From: Streptococcus australis ATCC 700641
GTDB lineage: Bacteria > Bacillota > Bacilli > Lactobacillales > Streptococcaceae
DNA: 64,000 nucleotides
Direction of reading: 5' to 3'
Assembly (NCBI RefSeq): GCF_000186465.1
Contig: NZ_GL636091.1
Span: forward strand, 2,057,534 to 2,121,533
Shown: piece by piece, positions 46,595-55,690 of the stretch
Layout of the letters: every line of letters starts with the position of its first letter
Numbering within the stretch: the stretch's first letter is position 1
Position numbers and translations under genes: made by a program
Notes under the pieces: generated by a model
Told to the model about the DNA's origin: nothing
Database searches by the model: none
Seen by the model: only the letters and a program-made list of their open reading frames with translations

Positions 46595-46610
46595 ATAACT
46601 GAACCTACAG

Positions 46611-46639
46611 GACTAGCCCAACTGGGCTGGTCTTTTTTT
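46611..46639 (+). terminator. adhP terminator
   Basis: GACTAGCCC-AACT-GGGCTGGTC (one G-T pair) followed by seven Ts. The remaining gap to 46860 holds no gene that I can see. Confidence 0.85.
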
Positions 46640-46866
46640 AGTACTCTTAATAGATCCATCAACCAGTTTGTTATATTTTTATTTTACTTGTTTGATTCAT
46701 GACTGATTTTCCACAATTTCATAACTAACCTTCGCTTACAAACTATAGCATATATAGCGCTGTTTTCATGGAATCATTTAGCGATAAACCAGTAGGAATA
46801 GGTGCTCTATAGGGATAAATTAATATAACAAAGATCCTCTTTTACCTGTAAATTTTGATAGAAAAA

Positions 46867-46895
46867 TTGACTTAAGTGTGAAAACGATTTATAAT
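46867..46895 (+). promoter_or_regulatory. manLMN promoter
   Basis: TTGACT (46867-46872), 17 bp, TATAAT (46890-46895). Confidence 0.75.
46879..46892. promoter_or_regulatory. cre-like site inside the manLMN promoter
   Basis: TGAAAACGATTTAT matches the cre consensus at 13 of 14 positions and fills the spacer between -35 and -10, a position for CcpA repression. Confidence 0.5.
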
Positions 46896-46902
46896 AAAGT
46901 AG

Positions 46903-46919
46903 CTTAAAGTTTTCTTAAA
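46903..46919 (-). promoter_or_regulatory. CiaR-type direct repeat downstream of the manL promoter
   Basis: TTTAAG-AAAAC-TTTAAG on the minus strand is an exact match to the CiaR recognition repeat (TTTAAG-N5-TTTAAG). It starts about where transcription starts, so CiaR binding would act as a roadblock. Confidence 0.65.
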
Positions 46920-46957
46920 CTGAAAGTCAAACAAATTTATAAGGAGGAATGTCAATA

Positions 46958-47947
46958 ATGAGTATTGGTATCATTATTGCTAGCCACGGTGAATTTGCTG
47001 CTGGGATCCACCAATCCGGCTCGATGATCTTTGGGGATCAAGAGAAAGTTCAAGTGGTTACGTTCATGCCAAGTGAAGGCCCAGATGATCTCTATGCTAA
47101 ATTCAATGCTGCTGTTGCCGCATTTGATGCAGAAGATGAAGTCTTGGTTTTGGCTGACCTTTGGAGTGGTTCTCCATTTAACCAAGCGAGTCGCGTTATG
47201 GGAGAAAATCCAGATCGTAAATTTGCGATCATCACTGGATTGAACCTGCCGATGTTGATTCAAGCTTATACAGAGCGTTTAATGGATGCAACTGCTGGCG
47301 TTGATAAAGTTGCTGCAAACATCATCAAAGAATCTAAAGATGGAATCAAAGCTCTTCCAGAAGAATTGAATCCAGTCGAAGAAGCAAGCACTGCTTCAGT
47401 TGCTCCTGTTGCCCAAGCCGCTATTCCAGAAGGAACAGTGATCGGTGACGGAAAACTCAAAATTAACCTTGCCCGCTTAGATACTCGTCTACTTCACGGA
47501 CAAGTCGCAACTGCTTGGACACCTGATTCAAAAGCGGATCGAATTATCGTAGCTTCAGACTCAGTTGCCAAAGATGAGCTCCGTAAAGAGTTGATCAAGC
47601 AAGCAGCACCGAATGGTGTGAAAGCAAACGTTGTCCCAATTCAAAAATTGATCGACGTTGCAAAAGATCCACGCTTTGGTGAAACACATGCTTTGATCTT
47701 GTTTGAAACACCTCAAGATGCCCTTCGTGCCATCGAGGGTGGTGTTCCGATTAAAACCTTGAACGTTGGTTCAATGGCCCACTCAACTGGTAAAACCATG
47801 GTTAACAATGTCTTGTCAATGGACAAAGAGGATGTGGCTACATTTGAAAAAATGCGTGATCTTGGAGTAGAATTTGACGTCCGTAAAGTGCCAAATGACT
47901 CTAAGAAAGATTTGTTTGACTTAATTAACAAAGCTAACGTTCAATAA
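46958..47947 (+). CDS. manL: PTS mannose-type transporter, subunit EIIAB
   Basis: The cytoplasmic phosphotransfer subunit of the main glucose/mannose PTS. The 329-residue protein has an EIIA(Man) domain with His10 ([10 protein letters not shown]), an Ala/Pro/Thr-rich linker near 145-165, and an EIIB domain with the phosphorylated His in [19 protein letters not shown] is 1 bp from the ATG at 46949 and 10 bp from 46958; the latter gives MSIGIII, as in pneumococcal ManL. First gene of manLMN, under promoter elements for CcpA and CiaR. Confidence 0.96.
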   Translation: MSIGIIIASHGEFAAGIHQSGSMIFGDQEKVQVVTFMPSEGPDDLYAKFNAAVAAFDAEDEVLVLADLWSGSPFNQASRVMGENPDRKFAIITGLNLPMLIQAYTERLMDATAGVDKVAANIIKESKDGIKALPEELNPVEEASTASVAPVAQAAIPEGTVIGDGKLKINLARLDTRLLHGQVATAWTPDSKADRIIVASDSVAKDELRKELIKQAAPNGVKANVVPIQKLIDVAKDPRFGETHALILFETPQDALRAIEGGVPIKTLNVGSMAHSTGKTMVNNVLSMDKEDVATFEKMRDLGVEFDVRKVPNDSKKDLFDLINKANVQ

Positions 47948-47974
47948 TCGATTACTTACGAAAGGATTTTAAAC

Positions 47975-48778
47975 ATGTCTATTATTTCTATGGTATTAGT
48001 GGTCGTTGTTGCCTTCTTAGCAGGTCTTGAAGGTATCCTTGACCAATTCCAATTCCACCAACCACTTGTTGCTTGTACCTTAATCGGTTTGGTAACAGGT
48101 AACTTGACTGCCGGTGTTATGCTTGGTGGTTCCCTTCAATTACTTGCACTTGGCTGGGCCAACATTGGTGCCGCAGTTGCACCCGACGCTGCTCTTGCAT
48201 CAGTCGCCGCTGCGATTATCTTGGTTCTTGGTGGTGACTTTAGCTCTAAAGGAATCGCTGTGGCTCAAGGTGTAGCTATTCCACTTGCAGTTGCTGGTCT
48301 TTTTTTGACAATGATCGTCCGTACTCTCTCCGTTGGTTTGGTCCACACTGCTGACGCTGCTGCTAAAAAAGGTGATATCAAAGGCGTAGAACGCGCTCAC
48401 TTTGTAGCCCTTCTCCTTCAAGGTCTTCGTATCGCCATTCCTGCAGCCCTTCTTTTGATGATCCCTGCTGACACTGTTAAAGGTGCTCTTGAAGCGATGC
48501 CTGCTTGGTTGTCAGACGGTATGCAAATCGGTGGTGGTATGGTCGTAGCCGTTGGTTACGCCATGGTTATCAACATGATGGCAAGCCGTGAAGTTTGGCC
48601 ATTCTTTGCCATTGGTTTTGCTCTTGCTGCCGTTAGCCAATTGACCTTGATTGCTCTTGGTGCAATTGGTGTTGCACTTGCCTTGATCTACCTTTCTCTC
48701 TCTAAGAAAGGTGGCAATGGAGGTGGCGGAGTTGCTACTTCTAATGACCCAATCGGCGATATCCTTGAAGACTATTAA
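47975..48778 (+). CDS. manM: PTS mannose-type transporter, subunit EIIC
   Basis: The membrane channel subunit, 267 residues, about seven to eight hydrophobic stretches. GLEGILDQFQFHQPLVACTL near the start and the Gly-rich LGGSLQLLALGWANIGAAVAPD are the substrate-binding core of the family. It lies 27 bp after manL behind GAAAGGA. EIIC and EIID together form the pore and also serve as the receptor for class IIa bacteriocins. Confidence 0.95.
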   Translation: MSIISMVLVVVVAFLAGLEGILDQFQFHQPLVACTLIGLVTGNLTAGVMLGGSLQLLALGWANIGAAVAPDAALASVAAAIILVLGGDFSSKGIAVAQGVAIPLAVAGLFLTMIVRTLSVGLVHTADAAAKKGDIKGVERAHFVALLLQGLRIAIPAALLLMIPADTVKGALEAMPAWLSDGMQIGGGMVVAVGYAMVINMMASREVWPFFAIGFALAAVSQLTLIALGAIGVALALIYLSLSKKGGNGGGGVATSNDPIGDILEDY

Positions 48779-48796
48779 GAAAGGTGTGACACTATC

Positions 48797-49708
48797 ATGA
48801 CTGAAAAATTACAATTATCTAAATCAGATCGTCAAAAAGTTTGGTGGCGTTCAACCTTCTTGCAAGGTTCTTGGAACTATGAACGGATGCAAAACTTGGG
48901 TTGGGCTTACTCATTGATCCCAGCTATCAAAAAACTTTACACGAAGAAAGAAGACCAAGCGGCTGCTCTTGAGCGTCACATGGAGTTCTTCAACACTCAC
49001 CCATACGTAGCTGCTCCAATCATCGGGGTAACTCTTGCCCTTGAAGAAGAAAAAGCAAATGGCGCTGCGATTGATGATGCCGCTATCCAAGGGGTTAAGA
49101 TTGGTATGATGGGACCTTTGGCGGGTATCGGAGATCCTGTCTTCTGGTTTACAGTTCGTCCAATCCTTGGAGCACTTGGTGCATCTCTTGCCTTGACTGG
49201 TAATATCCTTGGTCCACTTATCTTCTTCTTTGCTTGGAATGCGATTCGTATGTCCTTCTTGTGGTACACCCAAGAACTTGGATACAAAGCAGGTTCTGAA
49301 ATTACCAAAGATATGTCTGGTGGGATCTTGCAAGATATCACTAAAGGAGCTTCTATCCTCGGGATGTTCATCCTTGCTGTCTTGGTAGAACGTTGGGTAT
49401 CTATTAAATTCATCTTTAATGTTTCTTCTGTCAAATTAGACGACAAAGCTTATATCCACTGGGATAAACTTCCTGAAGGATACAAGGGTATCCAAGAAGC
49501 CTTCGCTCAAGTTGGTTCAGGTCTATCTCAAACACCTGAAAAAGTTACGACTTTCCAACAAAACTTGGATTCATTGATTCCTGGTTTGATGGGATTGCTT
49601 CTTACTTTCGCTTGTATGTGGTTGCTTAAGAAGAAAGTATCTCCAATCACTATCATCATCGCCCTCTTTGTAATCGGTGTCTTGGCACACGTTGCTGGCT
49701 TGATGTAA
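48797..49708 (+). CDS. manN: PTS mannose-type transporter, subunit EIID
   Basis: The partner membrane subunit, 303 residues. The amphipathic N-terminus (WWRSTFLQGSWNYERMQNLG), GVTLALEEEKANGAAID and KIGMMGPLAGIGDPVFWFTV are highly conserved in EIID. It follows manM by 18 bp and ends the operon at a hairpin terminator. Confidence 0.96.
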   Translation: MTEKLQLSKSDRQKVWWRSTFLQGSWNYERMQNLGWAYSLIPAIKKLYTKKEDQAAALERHMEFFNTHPYVAAPIIGVTLALEEEKANGAAIDDAAIQGVKIGMMGPLAGIGDPVFWFTVRPILGALGASLALTGNILGPLIFFFAWNAIRMSFLWYTQELGYKAGSEITKDMSGGILQDITKGASILGMFILAVLVERWVSIKFIFNVSSVKLDDKAYIHWDKLPEGYKGIQEAFAQVGSGLSQTPEKVTTFQQNLDSLIPGLMGLLLTFACMWLLKKKVSPITIIIALFVIGVLAHVAGLM

Positions 49709-49725
49709 GCAAAGATCAACAAAAA

Positions 49726-49747
49726 AGAAGGTTTCGACCTTCTTTTT
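49726..49747 (+). terminator. manLMN terminator
   Basis: AGAAGGT-TTCG-ACCTTCT followed by TTTT. A UUCG tetraloop stabilises the hairpin. Confidence 0.8.
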
Positions 49748-49751
49748 ATTA

Positions 49752-49760
49752 TGGTATAAT
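49752..49760 (+). promoter_or_regulatory. Extended -10 of manO
   Basis: TGG-TATAAT 28 bp before the ATG. It overlaps the tail of the manLMN terminator region. Confidence 0.55.
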
Positions 49761-49788
49761 GAAATGAACATTGTTACAGGAGGATCAC

Positions 49789-50157
49789 ATGGCGCAATCA
49801 CAGAATAAAACCGTGGAATTCCATACCACTGGTGTCTCTTATCTAGGTGTTGGTGGAAAGGTTGGAAAAATCCTAGTTGGGAATGTCGCTTTTGAATTTT
49901 ATGCGGATGCTAATGTAGAAGACTACGTCCAAATTCCCTGGAAAGAAATCGAACAGATCGGAGCCAACGTATCCGGGCGTAAAATTAGCCGCCATTTTGA
50001 AATTTACACCAAGGAAAGCAAGTTTCTATTTGCTTCTAAAGACTCGGGTAAAATCTTAAAAATTGCCCGTCAACACCTTGGAAATGATAAAATTGTCAAG
50101 CTACCGACCTTGATCCAAACCATCGCAGCTAAAATTAAAAATCTATTTGCAAAATAG
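49789..50157 (+). CDS. manO: DUF956 family protein (ManO)
   Basis: A 122-residue protein of the DUF956 family, linked to mannose PTS operons in lactic acid bacteria; a homologue has been seen bound to the mannose PTS but its role is unsettled. Core: FHTTGVSYLGVGGKVGKILVG, a middle with YVQIPWKEIEQIGANVSG and a basic C-terminus. ATG 49789 has ACAGGAGGA upstream. It has its own promoter, so it need not be co-transcribed with manLMN. The stop overlaps the serS leader promoter. Confidence 0.88.
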   Translation: MAQSQNKTVEFHTTGVSYLGVGGKVGKILVGNVAFEFYADANVEDYVQIPWKEIEQIGANVSGRKISRHFEIYTKESKFLFASKDSGKILKIARQHLGNDKIVKLPTLIQTIAAKIKNLFAK

Positions 50158-50175
50158 CTCCTTTTCTTGTATAAT
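50147..50175 (+). promoter_or_regulatory. Promoter of the serS T-box transcript
   Basis: TTGCAA (50147-50152), 17 bp, TATAAT (50170-50175), overlapping the 3' end of manO. Confidence 0.7.
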
Positions 50176-50181
50176 AAACGA

Positions 50182-50362
50182 AAACGGATAAGTAAATTAA
50201 GGAAATCTTTCAGAAAGTCTGCGGTTGCTGTGAGCAGATAGAGGACTTAATTGAAATTCTACCGTTTATCAAAAAATTGAAGATCAAATCAAGTGCACAC
50301 CTGTGAAGTTGGATGGAACCGTGGCCCTGCCACTCCAACACTGTAACAGGTGTGCTTTTTGT
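50182..50362 (+). promoter_or_regulatory. Serine T-box riboswitch leader of serS
   Basis: The T-box core TGGAACCGTGG lies at 50314-50324. A TCT serine triplet in GAAATTCTACCG (50258-50260) is the likely specifier. The terminator helix GCACACCTGT/ACAGGTGTGC (50295-50304 and 50346-50355) ends in TTTTT and encloses the T-box, with an inner GTTGGA/TCCAAC helix. Uncharged tRNA-Ser should favour read-through. Confidence 0.88.
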
Positions 50363-50375
50363 TAAAGGAGAAGCT

Positions 50376-51653
50376 ATGTTAGATATTAAACGAATTCGTA
50401 CAGACTTTGATGCAGTTGCTGAAAAATTAGCGACACGCGGTGTAGATACTGCCATCTTGAACGAAATGAAAGAAATCGATGCCAAGCGACGTGACATCTT
50501 GGTCAAAGTAGAAAGCCTCAAGGCTGAGCGTAACACAGTATCTGCTGAAATCGCCCAAGCCAAACGCAACAAAGAAAATGCAGATGATAAGATTGCTGCC
50601 ATGCAAACTCTTTCTGCAGAGGTCAAAGCCTTGGATGCAGAATTGGCAGAAATTGATGCGAGATTGACAGAATTTACTACGACTCTTCCAAACATCCCTG
50701 CTGATAGTGTGCCTGTTGGGGCTGATGAAGACGATAACGTAGAAGTTCGCCGTTGGGGAACTCCTCGCGAGTTTGACTTCGAACCAAAAGCTCACTGGGA
50801 CCTTGGAGAAGACTTAGACATCCTTGACTGGGAACGTGGTGGTAAAGTCACTGGCGCTCGTTTCCTCTTCTACAAGGGGCTTGGAGCTCGCTTAGAACGT
50901 GCTATCTACAATTTTATGTTGGATGAGCATGGCAAGGAAGGATACACAGAAGTCATCACCCCTTACATGGTCAACCACGATTCTATGTTTGGTACTGGTC
51001 AATATCCAAAATTCAAGGAAGATACTTTTGAACTCAGCGACACCAACTATGTCTTGATTCCAACTGCTGAAGTTCCACTGACCAACTACTACCGTGATGA
51101 AATCATTGATGGTAAAGATCTACCAATCTACTTTACTGCTATGAGTCCATCTTTCCGTTCTGAAGCTGGTTCTGCTGGTCGTGATACTCGTGGTTTGATT
51201 CGTTTGCACCAATTCCACAAGGTTGAAATGGTTAAATTTGCCAAACCGGAAGAATCATATGAAGAATTGGAAAAGATGACAGCTAACGCTGAAAATATCC
51301 TTCAAAAACTCAACCTTCCATACCGTGTCATGGCTCTCTCAACGGGAGACATGGGCTTCTCAGCTGCTAAGACTTATGACTTGGAAGTCTGGATTCCAGC
51401 GCAAAATACCTACCGTGAAATCTCAAGCTGTTCCAACACAGAAGATTTCCAAGCCCGCCGTGCGCAAATCCGCTACCGTGACGAAGCAGATGGTAAAGTC
51501 AAACTTCTTCACACCTTGAACGGTTCTGGATTGGCTGTTGGACGTACCGTTGCTGCTATTCTTGAAAATTATCAAAATGAAGATGGTTCTGTAACCATTC
51601 CTGAAGTCCTTCGTCCATACATGGGTGGCGCTGAAGTCATCGCACCAAAATAA
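50376..51653 (+). CDS. serS: Seryl-tRNA synthetase
   Basis: Charges tRNA-Ser. The 425-residue class II synthetase has the N-terminal coiled-coil arm (about 30-100) that reads the long variable arm of tRNA-Ser, then motif 2 [21 protein letters not shown] and motif 3 [21 protein letters not shown] 50376 ([12 protein letters not shown]) has AAAGGAG upstream; an earlier in-frame start lies inside the T-box hairpin and is rejected. Confidence 0.97.
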   Translation: MLDIKRIRTDFDAVAEKLATRGVDTAILNEMKEIDAKRRDILVKVESLKAERNTVSAEIAQAKRNKENADDKIAAMQTLSAEVKALDAELAEIDARLTEFTTTLPNIPADSVPVGADEDDNVEVRRWGTPREFDFEPKAHWDLGEDLDILDWERGGKVTGARFLFYKGLGARLERAIYNFMLDEHGKEGYTEVITPYMVNHDSMFGTGQYPKFKEDTFELSDTNYVLIPTAEVPLTNYYRDEIIDGKDLPIYFTAMSPSFRSEAGSAGRDTRGLIRLHQFHKVEMVKFAKPEESYEELEKMTANAENILQKLNLPYRVMALSTGDMGFSAAKTYDLEVWIPAQNTYREISSCSNTEDFQARRAQIRYRDEADGKVKLLHTLNGSGLAVGRTVAAILENYQNEDGSVTIPEVLRPYMGGAEVIAPK

Positions 51654-51654
51654 G

Positions 51655-51692
51655 AAAAAACTGAGTCTTGCAAATAGCAAGCTCAGTTTTTT
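51655..51692. terminator. Bidirectional terminator between serS and accA
   Basis: AAAAAACTGAG/CTCAGTTTTTT with an inner CTTGC/GCAAG stem; it overlaps the accA stop codon. Confidence 0.8.
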
Positions 51693-52461
51693 AATATTTA
51701 CGAAAACGTTGGTAACGTTGCTCTAGAAGTTCTTCGAGAGGCAAAGCTTGTAGCTCCTTCAATTCTGCTTGGATTTCCTTCTTCACTTGAGCTAGTAATT
51801 CGCCATTGGAAAAACCATGCTCCGGAATCACCTTGTCCACAATATCCATATTCAACAACTCATGCGAAGTAATCTTCATCAATTCAGCTGCTTCCATGGC
51901 ACGGCTTCCGTCTTTCCAGAGAATAGAGGCAAATCCTTCTGGACTCAAAACTGCATAGATGGAGTTCTCAAGCATCCAGACCTTGTCTGCTACAGCTAAA
52001 GCAAGAGCCCCACCTGAGCCACCTTCTCCGATGATAATCGCGATAATCGGAACTTTTAAGTCACTCATTTCCATGAGGTTACGGGCAATAGCCTCACCTT
52101 GTCCTCGTTCTTCAGCGCCAACACCCGGATAAGCACCCGCGGTATTGATGAAGGTTACTACTGGACGACCAAATTTCTCCGCCTGTTTCATCAGACGCAA
52201 GGCTTTTCGATAGCCTTCAGGATGGGGTTGACCAAAGTTTCGACTGAGATTGTCTTGAAGATTCTTTCCTTTTTGAATCCCGACCACCGTCACCGCTTGT
52301 TCTCCTAGCCAACCAATTCCACCAATCACTGCACCGTCATCTCGGAAATTCCGATCTCCATGCAATTCGATAAAGTTATCAAAAATTCCATGTGCATAAT
52401 CGAGAGCTGTCAAACGTCCTTGGTCACGAGCTTCTTTAATAATTTGTGTTATTCTTGTCAT
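51691..52461 (-). CDS. accA: Acetyl-CoA carboxylase, carboxyltransferase alpha subunit
   Basis: With AccD transfers CO2 from biotin to acetyl-CoA to give malonyl-CoA. The 256-residue protein has [41 protein letters not shown] and [13 protein letters not shown], the crotonase-like acyl-CoA site. Its ATG overlaps the accD stop (TAATG), so the two halves of the enzyme are translated in step. It is the last gene of the fatty acid cluster. Confidence 0.96.
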   Translation of the reverse strand: MTRITQIIKEARDQGRLTALDYAHGIFDNFIELHGDRNFRDDGAVIGGIGWLGEQAVTVVGIQKGKNLQDNLSRNFGQPHPEGYRKALRLMKQAEKFGRPVVTFINTAGAYPGVGAEERGQGEAIARNLMEMSDLKVPIIAIIIGEGGSGGALALAVADKVWMLENSIYAVLSPEGFASILWKDGSRAMEAAELMKITSHELLNMDIVDKVIPEHGFSNGELLAQVKKEIQAELKELQALPLEELLEQRYQRFRKY

Positions 52462-53321
52462 TACTTCCCTCCATGAAAGGCTAACAAGTCTGCGATTGTT
52501 GAACGCATTTCACTACGCTGGACAATCACATCCACAAAGCCATGCTCCTGCAAAAATTCAGCCTTTTGGAAATTATCTGGCAACTGTTCCCGTACGGTAG
52601 ACTCGATCACTCTTCGACCTGCAAATCCCACAAGGGCTTGACTCTCTGCAATGATAATATCTCCTTCCATTGCAAATGACGCCGTTACCCCTCCTGTTGT
52701 TGGGTCTGTTAGAACTGTCAGATAAAATAAGCCTGCTTTTGAGTGTCTTTGAACAGCTGCAGAGATTTTAGCCATCTGCATCAAACTGACGATTCCTTCT
52801 TGCATCCGAGCTCCACCAGAAGCGGTAAAGAGCACAACTGGGAGCTTTTCTTCTGTCGCCAATTCAAATAGACGCGTAATCTTTTCACCGACCACAGAGC
52901 CCATAGAAGCCATGATGAAATTAGAATCCATAATACCGAGAGCCACTTGATGGCCCCCGATCTTTGCAGTTCCTGTTAGCACAGCTTCATCAAGTCCTGT
53001 CAATTCACGAACAGCCGCCAATTTCTTCTTGTAGTTTGGAAACTTAAGCGGGTCCTTGGTCTCAATACCCGTAAACAATTCAATAAAGCTTCCTGGATCA
53101 ATTGTCAATTGAAGTCGCTCTACCGCAGATATTCGGAAGGTATAACCACACTTAGGACACAGACGTTCACTTCCTAGATCCTTTTGATAAATCGTATGTT
53201 TACAGCCCGGACACTGAGAAAACAACTCATCTGGAACCTCTGGTTTCGGCTGAGGTGCTTCAATGGCCGACCGATTGGGATTAATTCGAATGTACTTATC
53301 TTTTTTAGAAAATAAAGCCAT
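52461..53321 (-). CDS. accD: Acetyl-CoA carboxylase, carboxyltransferase beta subunit
   Basis: The zinc-bearing half of the carboxyltransferase, 286 residues. An N-terminal zinc ribbon, Cys-x2-Cys (CPGCKH) and Cys-x2-Cys (CPKCGY), is followed by the crotonase-like domain with [12 protein letters not shown] and [16 protein letters not shown] 53321 ([13 protein letters not shown]) has AAGGAG upstream; the longer frame from 53369 is not supported. It is coupled to accA by a 1-bp overlap. Confidence 0.96.
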   Translation of the reverse strand: MALFSKKDKYIRINPNRSAIEAPQPKPEVPDELFSQCPGCKHTIYQKDLGSERLCPKCGYTFRISAVERLQLTIDPGSFIELFTGIETKDPLKFPNYKKKLAAVRELTGLDEAVLTGTAKIGGHQVALGIMDSNFIMASMGSVVGEKITRLFELATEEKLPVVLFTASGGARMQEGIVSLMQMAKISAAVQRHSKAGLFYLTVLTDPTTGGVTASFAMEGDIIIAESQALVGFAGRRVIESTVREQLPDNFQKAEFLQEHGFVDVIVQRSEMRSTIADLLAFHGGK

Positions 53322-53409
53322 CAACTTCTCCTTACTTGGTAAAAGAACTTTGTAATTGTGCCCGTTCATTCCTTGTGAAAATGAATCTCACATTTACAAA
53401 GTTCATTGC

Positions 53410-54777
53410 TTATTGATTTTTCTGATAATTTGGTAAAAATGTCTCCATCAGAAAGGCGGTATCGTAATCACCAGCAATCACATTCGAATCTGAAATCAAA
53501 TCCAATTGGAAATCACTGTTAGTCATTACACCGTCAATTTCCAACTCATAGAGGGCGCGTTGCATCTTCATCAAGGCATCAAAACGATTCTCTCCATGGA
53601 CAATGATTTTGGCAATCATACTATCGTAGTAAGGTGGAATCGTATAGCCAGGATAGACAGCAGAATCCACGCGCAAGCCGACTCCTCCACTTGGAAGATA
53701 GAGATTGGTGATTTTTCCTGGGCTAGGTGCAAAGTTAAAGGCAGGATTTTCTGCATTGATCCGGCATTCAATAGCATGACCAGAAATTTGAATATCTTCT
53801 TGACGGACAGACAATTCTTGCCCAGCAGCAATCTTAATTTGCTCTTTCACGATATCAATTCCTGTGACAAATTCTGTCACGGGATGCTCAACTTGAACCC
53901 GAGTATTCATCTCCATGAAGTAAAATTCGCCTTTTCCTTCATCGTAAAGAAACTCGATTGTCCCAGCATTTTCATAGCCAACAGATTCTGCTGCGCGGAC
54001 GGCTGCAGAGCCAATTTGATCTCGAATCGTCTTACCAATTGCTACGGACGGAGATTCTTCGAGAACCTTTTGGTTGTTTCTCTGAAGCGAACAATCCCTC
54101 TCACCTAAATGAACCACATGTCCAAATTGGTCAGCCAAGATTTGAACCTCAATATGACGAGCCGGGTAGATGACGCGCTCTAGGTACATGGCTCCATTAC
54201 CAAAGGCCGCCTTAGCTTCTGTCGAAGCAGATTCAAAAGCGGGAACTAGGTCTTCTGCCCGCTCTACTTTACGGATTCCTTTACCGCCACCTCCAGCTGA
54301 TGCCTTCAGCATAACAGGATAGCCAATCCGATCGGCAACTTCCAAGGCTTCTTCAGCTGTATGAACTTCACCATCCGATCCTGGAATAACAGGCACACCT
54401 GCTTTGATCATTTGTGCCCGGGCATTAATTTTATCACCCATCATATCCATAACAGATCCTGATGGTCCGATAAACTTAATTCCGACTTCTTCACACATGG
54501 TGGCAAACTTCGAATTTTCACTCAAAAATCCAAATCCTGGGTGAATAGCTTCTGATCCAGTCAAAACAGCTGCAGATAAAACAGCATTCATGTTCAAATA
54601 AGAATCGGTTGACTTGGCAGGCCCAATACAAACGGCTTCATCCGCTAGTAAGGTATGCAAGGCTTCCTTATCAGCCGTTGAATAGACAGCGACTGTTTCA
54701 ATTCCTAATTCACGAGCAGCTCGAATAATCCGGACCGCAATTTCACCACGATTCGCGATTAAAATTTTTCGGAACAT
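53410..54777 (-). CDS. accC: Acetyl-CoA carboxylase, biotin carboxylase subunit
   Basis: ATP-grasp enzyme (455 residues) that carboxylates biotin on AccB. It starts MFRKILIANRGEIAVRIIRA, with the ATP lid ASAGGGGKGIR, FMEMNTRVQVEHPVTE and the bicarbonate/biotin Arg region GHAIECRINAENP. ATG 54777 is preceded by GGGAGGTTTCT and lies 10 bp after the fabZ stop. Order accB-fabZ-accC-accD-accA is the standard one in streptococci. Confidence 0.97.
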   Translation of the reverse strand: MFRKILIANRGEIAVRIIRAARELGIETVAVYSTADKEALHTLLADEAVCIGPAKSTDSYLNMNAVLSAAVLTGSEAIHPGFGFLSENSKFATMCEEVGIKFIGPSGSVMDMMGDKINARAQMIKAGVPVIPGSDGEVHTAEEALEVADRIGYPVMLKASAGGGGKGIRKVERAEDLVPAFESASTEAKAAFGNGAMYLERVIYPARHIEVQILADQFGHVVHLGERDCSLQRNNQKVLEESPSVAIGKTIRDQIGSAAVRAAESVGYENAGTIEFLYDEGKGEFYFMEMNTRVQVEHPVTEFVTGIDIVKEQIKIAAGQELSVRQEDIQISGHAIECRINAENPAFNFAPSPGKITNLYLPSGGVGLRVDSAVYPGYTIPPYYDSMIAKIIVHGENRFDALMKMQRALYELEIDGVMTNSDFQLDLISDSNVIAGDYDTAFLMETFLPNYQKNQ

Positions 54778-54787
54778 AGAAACCTCC

Positions 54788-55210
54788 CTAGTTACCAATT
54801 GCAAATGTTAAGGTCCCGCTAGCAGCTAATTTCCCATCGACTTCCGCTTTTGCTTCCACGACCGCAATCGAACCACGACGCTTGACAAAGGTAGCCGTCA
54901 TCACGAGCTGATCTCCCGGAACGACTTGTTTTTTAAATTTAACCTTATCCATTCCAGCATAAAAGACTAATTTCCCTTTATTTTCTGGTTTGGATAATTC
55001 TAAGACACCGGCAGTTTGTGCCAAAGCTTCCATAATGAGAACACCTGGCATAACTGGGTAGCTTGGAAAGTGCCCATTAAAGAAAGGCTCATTGATCGTC
55101 ACATTCTTGATGGCTACAATCGTATCCTCACTTGTTTCGAGGACGCGATCCACCAATAACATAGGGTAACGGTGTGGAAGAGCTTCTTTAATAGCTTGAA
55201 TATCGATCAT
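54788..55210 (-). CDS. fabZ: 3-hydroxyacyl-ACP dehydratase
   Basis: Hot-dog fold dehydratase of 140 residues that removes water from 3-hydroxyacyl-ACP. Catalytic His47 and Glu61 sit in [21 protein letters not shown]. Streptococci have no FabA, so FabZ does all dehydration and FabM supplies the cis bond. Its ATG overlaps the accB stop (ATGA). Confidence 0.96.
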   Translation of the reverse strand: MIDIQAIKEALPHRYPMLLVDRVLETSEDTIVAIKNVTINEPFFNGHFPSYPVMPGVLIMEALAQTAGVLELSKPENKGKLVFYAGMDKVKFKKQVVPGDQLVMTATFVKRRGSIAVVEAKAEVDGKLAASGTLTFAIGN

Positions 55211-55689
55211 TTAATCCGTACCAATCCTTTCCCAAACTCGACCATTTCTTCATTTGAAACAAGGATTTCAGTGACGATTCCATCTCTTGGCGCAGGAACT
55301 TCATTCATGACTTTCATTGCTTCAATAATCAATAAAGTTTGGCCTTTTGAAACGCTATCTCCAACCTGAACAAAAGCTGGTTTATCTGGACCTGAAGCTA
55401 AATAAGCTACACCGACAAGAGGACTTTCAACTACTTCCCCTTCTGCTGCTACTGTTGGAGCAACTTCTGGAGCTGACGGAGCAGCTGGTTCTTCTGCGAG
55501 AACAACAGAGCTTTCAACAGCGGGCGCCACTTCCTGAACTACAGGAGCTGGAGTAGCAGGTTGCGAGCTAGCTACACTGCCAGTATTTTTACTAAATGAT
55601 AGCACATCCGTTGCATTTTGATAGCTAAATTCACGAAGACTGGATTGGTCAAATTGACTCATTAGGTCTTTAATTTCTTGAATATTCAC
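55207..55689 (-). CDS. accB: Biotin carboxyl carrier protein
   Basis: Carries CO2 on biotin between AccC and AccA/AccD. The 160-residue protein has a short helical N-terminus, a long Ala/Pro/Val/Glu-rich flexible linker (about 38-82) and a C-terminal biotinyl domain with EAMKVMNE; Lys126 is biotinylated. It lies 1 bp after the fabF stop and overlaps fabZ. Confidence 0.95.
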   Translation of the reverse strand: MNIQEIKDLMSQFDQSSLREFSYQNATDVLSFSKNTGSVASSQPATPAPVVQEVAPAVESSVVLAEEPAAPSAPEVAPTVAAEGEVVESPLVGVAYLASGPDKPAFVQVGDSVSKGQTLLIIEAMKVMNEVPAPRDGIVTEILVSNEEMVEFGKGLVRIK

Positions 55690-55690
55690 T

